Assembly: GCA_027717875.1 (NCBI GenBank)
Contig: JALLOL010000123.1
Span: 1 to 7,286, forward strand
Length of the DNA: 7,286 bases
Origin: Acidobacteria bacterium AH-259-L09
GTDB taxonomy: Bacteria > Acidobacteriota > UBA6911 > RPQK01
Reading direction: 5' to 3'
The position numbers and the translations under genes are program-made. This document shows, piece after piece, positions 1 to 4,819 of the stretch. The first letter of the stretch is position 1. Each line of letters begins with the position of its first letter. The notes below the pieces were generated by a model that made no database searches, was not told the DNA's origin, and saw only the letters and a list, made by a program, of their open reading frames with translations.

Positions 1-1
1 C

Positions 2-2074
2 TGGGCCTTTGGCAGCGTGCTCTACGAACTATTGACCGGCAAGCGGCCCTTTGAAGGGGAGACGGTCACGGAAACTCTGGCTGGGATTCTCAAGGGTGAG
101 CCGGATTGGGAGGCCCTTGCTGAGACCACACCTTGGAGGATTGGAGATCTGCTGCGTCGATGCCTCCAGAAAGACCCTCAGGAGCGTCTCCGTGACATTG
201 GCGACGCCCGAATTGAGATGAAGCAAGCACTGAGCGAGCCTGCAACGGTATCGCCGATTGGAGTGACCACTGCGGTCCAGCCTACCCGATGGAAGCTGGC
301 CATTCCGTGGAGCCTGGCTTCCCTGGTCGTGGGTATCATCATCACCCTGATTGGCGTCTGGAATCTAAGTCCCCTGCCAACGCCACCGCCCGTATCGCGC
401 TTGGCGATGGTGCTGCCATCGAACCAGCAACTGAGTTTTGGAGGCCGTCATCAAGTGGCTTTCTCAGCCGACGGCACCCATCTTGTCTATGTCGCCAACC
501 TCCAGCTGTACCTGCGTGCCATGGATCAGCTGGAGGCCCTGCCTATTCGCGGCACCGAAGACGGCGGTGGTAGAAGTCCATTTTTTTCGCCCGACGGGCA
601 GTGGGTGGGATTTTATGCGGGTGACCGGCTGAAAAAAGTCTCCATTAGCGGCGGCGCGCCGGTGACGCTATGCGACGCTGAGAATCCCTGGGGTGCGAGC
701 TGGGGACCCAATGACACCATTGTCTTCGGACAAGGTTCGCAGGGCATCTGGCAGGTCTCCGCCGCCGGTGGCACGAAAGAGCTCCTGATCAGTGTGGACA
801 CGACGAAGGACGAATCGGCCCATGGACCGCAGATCCTGCCCGGCGGGAAGGCCCTGCTATTTACGCTCAGCTCCGGCGACGGCAGTTGGGATGACGCGGA
901 GATCCTAGTGCAGTCACTGGAGACGGGTGAGCGGCAGGTCCTGATCAGAGGAGGCACCGATGCTCGTTACGTGCCCACGGGGCACTTGGTCTATGCGCGG
1001 GAGGGGACGCTGCTGGCGGTGCCCCTTGATGTGGCGCGCCTCGAGGTGACAGGTGGCCCCGTTTCCATCATCGAGGGTGTCACGCAGGCAGGTAGTAATT
1101 TTACAGGCGCTGCGCACTTCAGCTTTTCCCGCCTTGGGTCGCTCGTGTATGTCCCGGGCATCGCGGGTGAGCTCGAAAACACTCTGCTCTGGGTGGATCG
1201 TGAGGGGCAAGAGGAGCGTTTGGCTGCGGAACGCCTTTACTTTTGGCCCCGGCTCTCACCCCATGGTGCACATCTGGCCCTGGTTGTCTTTGACGGGGCC
1301 AATTGGGACCTGTGGATCTATGAGCTGACACGCAAGACGTTAACCCGACTCACCTTTGATCCGGCTGGTAACCTTTACCCGCTCTGGACGCCGGATGGTC
1401 TGCGGGTGGTGTTCGCATCACGCCGCGGTGGAGGACAATACAATTTGTTCTGGAAGGCGGCGGATGGCACGGGCCAGGCCGAGCGCCTCACCACGAGCCC
1501 AAACTCTCAAGTACCCTATTCCTTCTCGCCTGACGGAAAGAGGCTGGTTTTCGTCGAACTGGATCCTGAAACATCGTGGGACTTGCACGTGCTCTCGATG
1601 GAGGACGAGCGCACCTCGCAGCCGCTTCTCCAGACGCAGTTTAATGAGAGCAGTCCGGCGATCTCACCCGATGGCCGCTGGATGGCCTATCGCTCCGATG
1701 AGTCGGGGCGGGAGGAAGTCTACGTTCGGCCTTTCCCAAAGGTGGAGCAAGGAAAGTGGCAGATCTCAAGCGATGGGGGAACTCGGCCCCTTTGGGGCCC
1801 TGAGGGGCGGGAGCTGTTCTATCAAAGCGACGAGGCCATGATGATGGTTCCCATCGAAACGGAGTCCACCTTCACGGCGGAGAGCCCCGGGGTTTTGTTT
1901 GGGGGAAGGTACATTACTGAGACCGGTCGACACTACGATATTTCCCCCGACGGGCAGCGGTTCCTGATGATCAAAGAGGGCGGGCAGACAGAGGAGACAT
2001 CAGCACGGACAGAATTGATCATCGTCCTCAACTGGTTTGAAGAACTCAAACGCCTCGTCCCCACAGGTAAGTGA
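2..2074 (+). CDS. Ser/Thr protein kinase with C-terminal TolB/PD40 propeller repeats (5' partial)
   Basis: This is the C-terminal ~690 residues of a bacterial Hanks-type Ser/Thr kinase. The frame is open to the window edge and starts with WAFGSVLYELLTGKRPF, which is kinase subdomain IX, so the GTG at 17 is an internal valine and not a start. Subdomain XI follows near residues 48-66 (LLRRCLQKDPQERLRD, with its conserved Arg). Next come a low-complexity linker and one membrane helix at about residues 98-121 (IPWSLASLVVGIIITLIGVW). The rest, predicted to be extracytoplasmic, is a beta-propeller of WD40-like/TolB (PD40) blades marked by SPDG-type turns near residues 194, 508, 554 and 647. It ends in an NWFEEL tail common to this family. 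The catalytic loop, DFG motif and ATP site are missing only because the window starts inside the gene; by family length about 200 residues are absent. The inferred role is sensing through the propeller and phosphorylating cytoplasmic targets. The ligand and substrates are unknown. It converges on the DUF1501 gene. Confidence 0.93.
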   Translation, partial: WAFGSVLYELLTGKRPFEGETVTETLAGILKGEPDWEALAETTPWRIGDLLRRCLQKDPQERLRDIGDARIEMKQALSEPATVSPIGVTTAVQPTRWKLAIPWSLASLVVGIIITLIGVWNLSPLPTPPPVSRLAMVLPSNQQLSFGGRHQVAFSADGTHLVYVANLQLYLRAMDQLEALPIRGTEDGGGRSPFFSPDGQWVGFYAGDRLKKVSISGGAPVTLCDAENPWGASWGPNDTIVFGQGSQGIWQVSAAGGTKELLISVDTTKDESAHGPQILPGGKALLFTLSSGDGSWDDAEILVQSLETGERQVLIRGGTDARYVPTGHLVYAREGTLLAVPLDVARLEVTGGPVSIIEGVTQAGSNFTGAAHFSFSRLGSLVYVPGIAGELENTLLWVDREGQEERLAAERLYFWPRLSPHGAHLALVVFDGANWDLWIYELTRKTLTRLTFDPAGNLYPLWTPDGLRVVFASRRGGGQYNLFWKAADGTGQAERLTTSPNSQVPYSFSPDGKRLVFVELDPETSWDLHVLSMEDERTSQPLLQTQFNESSPAISPDGRWMAYRSDESGREEVYVRPFPKVEQGKWQISSDGGTRPLWGPEGRELFYQSDEAMMMVPIETESTFTAESPGVLFGGRYITETGRHYDISPDGQRFLMIKEGGQTEETSARTELIIVLNWFEELKRLVPTGK

Positions 2075-2122
2075 CATGATCGGGGCATGGAGGAACCCGG
2101 GAGGGCGCGGAAGAACAATCAT
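2075..2122. other. Convergent intergenic gap, no terminator seen
   Basis: The 48 bp between the stop of the kinase gene and the stop of the DUF1501 gene contain no GC-rich stem followed by a T run on either strand. The only possible pairing is a weak GGGG...CCC stem near 2079-2095. Termination of the two converging transcripts is therefore not explained by an intrinsic terminator here. Confidence 0.5.
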
Positions 2123-3568
2123 TCAGGCCAGGATATCGTGAACGATTTCGCCGTGCACGTCGGTGAGCCGCATGTCGCGGCCGCTGAAGTGGTAGGTCAG
2201 CTGAGTGTGATCGAGGCCCAGCAGGTGAAGGATGGTCGCGTGCAGGTCGTGCACGTGGACCTTATTTTCGACGGCGAAGTAGCCATATTCGTCAGTCGCG
2301 CCATAGATCGTACCAGCCTTGACGCCTCCGCCGGCTAGCCACATGGTGAAACCGAACGGATTGTGGTCGCGGCCAACCTTCTTGACGTACTTTTCGTCCG
2401 GAAGTTGGGCTGTCGGTGTGCGACCGAACTCGCCGCCCCAAAGCACCAGTGTCTGATCCAGCAGGCCGCGGGACTTCAGGTCCTTCAAGAGCGCGGCAAT
2501 GGGTCTATCGACAGCCTTCGCGTTAATCTGGTGGCCCTCTTCCAAGCTCCCATGTTGATCCCAACGATCGACGCCCTTACGGCGGGGCGGGAGCAATTCC
2601 ACGAATCGCACACCCCTCTCCACCATGCGGCGCGCCAGCAGACACTGCAGGCCAAATTCTTCGGTGTCTGGCTCGTCCAGTCCATAGAGCTTCCGCGTGG
2701 TCTGGGACTCGCCGCTCAGGTCCAGCAAATCGGGCACTTCGGACTGCATGCGAAAGGCGAGCTCATAATTAGAGATTGTCGCTTCAAGTTCGCTCACAGT
2801 CCCAAACCGATCCAGCACCCCTGCGTTGAGCCTGCGCAGCAAGCCCAGTTTGCCCCTTTGCAACTCCGGGTTCTTCTCTCGCGCTTCGATGTCCGCGATC
2901 GGGTGCTTACCCTTTCGGAACAAGGTTCCCTGATAGGTTGCAGGTAGAAACCCGCCCCCGAAAATATCAAGGCCACCCGGAGGAATGAGGCCACTTTCGA
3001 GAACGATAAAGCCGGGCAGGCTATCACACTCGGTGCCCAGCCCGTAAGTCAACCAAGCGCCCATGCTGGGCCGACCTTGGAAACCGGAACCGGAATGCAT
3101 GAAATAATTCGCGGCGGTGTGCTCGGAATGGTCGGCCACCATGGAGCGAATGATCGCCATATCGTCCACGCAAGTTGCCAAGTGGGGGAAAAGCTCACTT
3201 ACCTCGGTGCCGCATTCGCCATGCTTCTTGAACTGAAACGGCGAGGCGAATATTTTGTTGCTGATATTGAAGACAGTGGTTGGCGTCTCGAGGGGGATGG
3301 GCTGCCCGTTCTCCTTCCAGAGTCGCGGTTTTGGATCAAAGGTGTCCATCTGAGAGGGACCACCATCCATAAACAAGAAGATGACGGACTTTGCTTTGGG
3401 CTCGTAGTGGGGTGGTCGAGGCGCTAAGGGGTTGGCCTGTGACACAGCGGCGGAGGCAAATTTATCGGCCAGCAGATAGGCCAAAGCCAAGCCTCCAAAG
3501 CCGTTCGCACACCTGCACAACATCTCCCTACGGCTGATCCCGGGCTGGGAAAAATCCACTCGGTGCAT
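2123..3568 (-). CDS. DUF1501 domain protein, Tat-exported
   Basis: A 481-residue DUF1501 protein of full family length. The N-terminus has a twin-arginine signal (SRREML, residues 12-17) followed by a hydrophobic stretch (FGGLALAYLL, 24-33), so export through Tat is likely. Family landmarks are in order: FLFMDGGPSQMDTFDPKP (64-81), SMVADHSEHTAANYFMHSG (142-160), PSMGAWLTYGLG (167-178), LARRMVERGVRFVEL (311-325), WDQHG (336-340), LVLWGGEFGRTP (374-385), GRDHNPFGFTMWLAGGG (399-415) and a C-terminal HDLHATILHLLGLDH (440-454). The many conserved Asp and His residues fit the known placement of DUF1501 in the alkaline phosphatase/sulfatase-like fold superfamily, but the reaction is not established. 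The ATG at 3568 is supported by AGGAGG at 3574-3579, 5 nt upstream. It is the second gene of an operon behind the DUF1549/DUF1553 cytochrome, which is the standard partner arrangement. A palindromic element now separates the two genes. Confidence 0.95.
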   Translation of the reverse strand: MHRVDFSQPGISRREMLCRCANGFGGLALAYLLADKFASAAVSQANPLAPRPPHYEPKAKSVIFLFMDGGPSQMDTFDPKPRLWKENGQPIPLETPTTVFNISNKIFASPFQFKKHGECGTEVSELFPHLATCVDDMAIIRSMVADHSEHTAANYFMHSGSGFQGRPSMGAWLTYGLGTECDSLPGFIVLESGLIPPGGLDIFGGGFLPATYQGTLFRKGKHPIADIEAREKNPELQRGKLGLLRRLNAGVLDRFGTVSELEATISNYELAFRMQSEVPDLLDLSGESQTTRKLYGLDEPDTEEFGLQCLLARRMVERGVRFVELLPPRRKGVDRWDQHGSLEEGHQINAKAVDRPIAALLKDLKSRGLLDQTLVLWGGEFGRTPTAQLPDEKYVKKVGRDHNPFGFTMWLAGGGVKAGTIYGATDEYGYFAVENKVHVHDLHATILHLLGLDHTQLTYHFSGRDMRLTDVHGEIVHDILA

Positions 3569-3573
3569 AACGT

Positions 3574-3579
3574 CCTCCT
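3574..3579 (-). promoter_or_regulatory. Ribosome binding site of the DUF1501 gene
   Basis: The minus strand reads AGGAGG, a full match to the anti-Shine-Dalgarno core, 5 nt before the ATG at 3568. It lies just outside the inserted palindromic element and shares two bases (3578-3579) with the flanking CTAG. The insertion therefore kept the ribosome binding site intact. Confidence 0.85.
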
Positions 3580-3581
3580 AG
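3578..3581. repeat. CTAG direct repeat, left copy (putative target site duplication)
   Basis: CTAG lies directly outside the left end of the palindromic element, and an identical copy lies at 3755-3758. Because CTAG is itself a palindrome, it cannot be excluded that it belongs to the terminal inverted repeat. The clean empty-site reconstruction favours a duplication. Confidence 0.6.
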
Positions 3582-3582
3582 T

Positions 3583-3602
3583 CCGGATTATTCATAAATG
3601 TC
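3583..3602 (+). repeat. Left 20-bp terminal inverted repeat
   Basis: The plus strand reads CCGGATTATTCATAAATGTC, the exact reverse complement of 3734-3753. It is much more AT-rich than its surroundings. The base just outside (T3582 against G3754) is the only mismatch if the repeat is extended through the flanking CTAG. Confidence 0.9.
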
Positions 3603-3612
3603 CGGCCAATCC

Positions 3613-3641
3613 ACCGCTAAGGCGCCAAGGGCGCCAAGATA
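3613..3641 (+). repeat. Left arm of 9-bp ACGCNAAGG-like tandem units
   Basis: About three degenerate units of a 9-bp motif (CGCTAAGG, CGCCAAGGG, CGCCAAGA) are read on the plus strand. They pair with 3696-3724 at 21 of 29 positions without gaps. The motif resembles the dispersed GACGCAAAGG-type intergenic repeats of many large bacterial genomes, known for their spurious translations such as NRQDAKDAK; this comparison is from memory. Confidence 0.7.
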
Positions 3642-3695
3642 ACGGTCAGAAGGGAGGGACAGTCTGTGTGCGGACTGTCCCTCCCTTCTGACCGT
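3642..3695. repeat. Perfect 23-bp stem with 8-nt loop (hairpin)
   Basis: Bases 3642-3664 are the exact reverse complement of 3673-3695, with loop TGTGTGCG between them. The arms carry a purine-rich block (AGAAGGGAGGGACAG) and its complement. In the operon transcript this forms a very stable hairpin between the two genes. No U-run follows on either strand, so it is not a classical terminator. It could instead stall polymerase, protect the upstream mRNA end or be cut by RNase III. Confidence 0.92.
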
Positions 3696-3724
3696 CGCCT
3701 TAGCGTCCTTTGCGTCTTGGCGGT
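3696..3724 (-). repeat. Right arm of 9-bp ACGCNAAGG-like tandem units
   Basis: Read on the minus strand this is three units, CGCCAAGA, CGCAAAGGA and CGCTAAGG. It is the inverted partner of 3613-3641. Its units are closer to the consensus ACGCNAAGG than those in the left arm, so the arms have diverged from each other while the terminal and central stems stayed identical. Confidence 0.7.
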
Positions 3725-3733
3725 TCATTCCCA

Positions 3734-3753
3734 GACATTTATGAATAATCCGG
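3734..3753 (-). repeat. Right 20-bp terminal inverted repeat
   Basis: On the minus strand this reads CCGGATTATTCATAAATGTC, identical to the left terminal repeat. It ends two bases from the TAG stop codon (3755-3757) of the cytochrome gene. Confidence 0.9.
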
Positions 3754-3754
3754 G

Positions 3755-3758
3755 CTAG
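3755..3758. repeat. CTAG direct repeat, right copy (putative target site duplication)
   Basis: This CTAG contains the TAG stop codon of the DUF1553 frame. Duplication of CTAG on insertion explains why the stop codon survived unchanged: one copy stayed with the stop codon and the other with the ribosome binding site of the next gene. Confidence 0.6.
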
Positions 3759-4819
3759 CGGATATAGATAAACTCCGCAGAATTCAGCAGCACGTGACAC
3801 AGGTCCGACCAGACTTGATGGTCCACTGTCTCTAGTGTAGCCAACTCTGTGGACGCTTCATAGCGTGATTTCTGTGATTCGATAAACTGCAGCACCTCAG
3901 CCATTTCCCAATTTTCCGGTGGCCGGCCGAAAGCGGTGAGGTACATCTGCTCCACTCGCTTGCCGGGCTCGTTCTCGGCGGTGGTCAGGCGGCGAGCCCA
4001 TTCCTGCGCCTGCAAGATTACGAACTCGTTATTCATCATCATCAGCGCCTGTGACGCCACGGTGGAGACACTGCGTCGTCCTATAGCTGAGACGGGCAGC
4101 GGGTAGTCAAAGGCCAGAAACATCGGTGTAATAAAGTTGCGGCGCACCTGAATGTAAATACTTCGTCGGCCGCTGCCGTCAAGTGGCCCGGACTCCGGCT
4201 TACCCCGGCCGTCCTGGTATTCGCTGATGTGGGGCGGCACGCTGGGGCGGAACAGCTGCCGGTCGAGCGTTCCAGCGACAGCCAGGATTGAATCGCGAAT
4301 GGCCTCGGCCTCCAGTCTCCGCACCGGCATATGATGGAGCAGCTTATTTTGAGGGTCGGTTTTGGCAGCTACCTCATCTACCTGACCGGACACGCGATAG
4401 GTGCTGCTGAGTAACATCATGCGGTGGATGGCTTTGACCGACCAACCGCTTTCCATGAATCGTTTCGCCAGGAAGTCCAGCAGCTGTGGGTGGGTAGGTC
4501 GCTCTCCTGTCTTGCCAAAATTGTCTGCCGAACGAACGATACCGTGGCCAAAGTGATGCTTCCAAACGCGGTTAACCATGACGCGGGCAGTTTGCGGATT
4601 CTCGGAGCGTACCAGCCACTCGGCCAACTGCAATCGGCCGCTGCCATGGGTAATGGGCATCTGGTCCTGGCCGGCAATGATCTGAAGGTAACGCCGGGGG
4701 GGCCTCCTCGCCCAGGTTATTGTGGTTGCCTCGAATGTGGACGCGGATGTTCCGAGGATTTTCGTCCCTGGCGACCATAGCGAAAACGGTTTCGGGAATC
4801 TTCTCCTCCAGGGCGGCAC
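3755..4819 (-). CDS. C-terminal part of frameshifted cytochrome: DUF1553 (PSD1) domain
   Basis: This open frame is the continuation of the gene that begins at 7145, not an independent gene. Meaningful homology begins only at PRRYLQIIAG, from about 4696 downwards. The residues before that, including the apparent Met at 4819, are an out-of-frame reading of the upstream coding sequence, and no ribosome binding site is expected there. The 313 genuine residues form a complete DUF1553 (PSD1) domain. Landmarks are GRLQLAEWLV, TARVMVNRVWKHHFGHGIV, SADNFGKTGERPTHPQLLDF, GWSVKAIHRMMLLSSTYR, RRLEAEAIRDS, RRSIYIQVRRN, QALMMMNNEFV and the typical ending LLNSAEFIYIR. Its normal ending argues that the gene was functional until recently, or that the frameshift is a sequencing error. 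The role of the domain is unknown; it accompanies DUF1549 and secreted c-type haem domains. Confidence 0.88.
   Translation of the reverse strand: MPPWRRRFPKPFSLWSPGTKILGTSASTFEATTITWARRPPRRYLQIIAGQDQMPITHGSGRLQLAEWLVRSENPQTARVMVNRVWKHHFGHGIVRSADNFGKTGERPTHPQLLDFLAKRFMESGWSVKAIHRMMLLSSTYRVSGQVDEVAAKTDPQNKLLHHMPVRRLEAEAIRDSILAVAGTLDRQLFRPSVPPHISEYQDGRGKPESGPLDGSGRRSIYIQVRRNFITPMFLAFDYPLPVSAIGRRSVSTVASQALMMMNNEFVILQAQEWARRLTTAENEPGKRVEQMYLTAFGRPPENWEMAEVLQFIESQKSRYEASTELATLETVDHQVWSDLCHVLLNSAEFIYIR

Larger units (their letters stand above)
3582..3754. mobile_element. 173-bp palindromic MITE/REP-like element inserted in the operon
   Basis: The segment is a near-complete inverted repeat without a coding region of its own. 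From outside in, it has 20-bp perfect terminal inverted repeats (3583-3602 and 3734-3753), then short unpaired stretches. Next are imperfect arms of 9-bp units (3613-3641 against 3696-3724, 21 of 29 positions complementary), then a perfect 23-bp stem (3642-3664 and 3673-3695) around an 8-nt loop. CTAG flanks it on both sides (3578-3581 and 3755-3758). Removing the element plus one CTAG joins the upstream stop codon TAG to GAGGACGTT and the downstream ATG, restoring a 9-nt intergenic gap. Small size, terminal repeats, no ORF and a 4-bp duplication are the hallmarks of a non-autonomous element moved in trans. A CTAG target would fit an IS5-type (YTAR) transposase, but this is inference. Alternatively CTAG is part of a 25-bp terminal repeat with one mismatch. 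Confidence 0.78.

Noticed and set aside
1356..1841. A 161-codon frame inside the kinase gene
   Set aside because: It is rich in Arg and Ser, as is typical of a shifted reading of high-GC coding DNA, and overlaps clear PD40 repeats in the other frame.
3642..3695. The hairpin as an intrinsic terminator
   Set aside because: The stem is strong, but no T-rich run follows it on either strand, and the downstream DUF1501 gene has an intact ribosome binding site.
3588..3800. A 70-codon minus-strand frame through the palindromic element
   Set aside because: It consists of translated inverted and 9-bp repeats (NRQDAKDAK-like residues) plus the out-of-frame end of the cytochrome gene. It has no ribosome binding site or protein-like composition.
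4424..4780. A 118-codon plus-strand frame opposite the cytochrome gene
   Set aside because: It is antisense to conserved DUF1553 coding sequence and shows no recognisable domain. The same holds for the longer antisense frames at 2363-2947 and 3077-3427.
4572..4819. Overlap of two reading frames as two separate overlapping genes
   Set aside because: The 41-residue tail of the upstream frame and the leader of the downstream frame do not resemble the family, while a one-base correction joins conserved sequence exactly.
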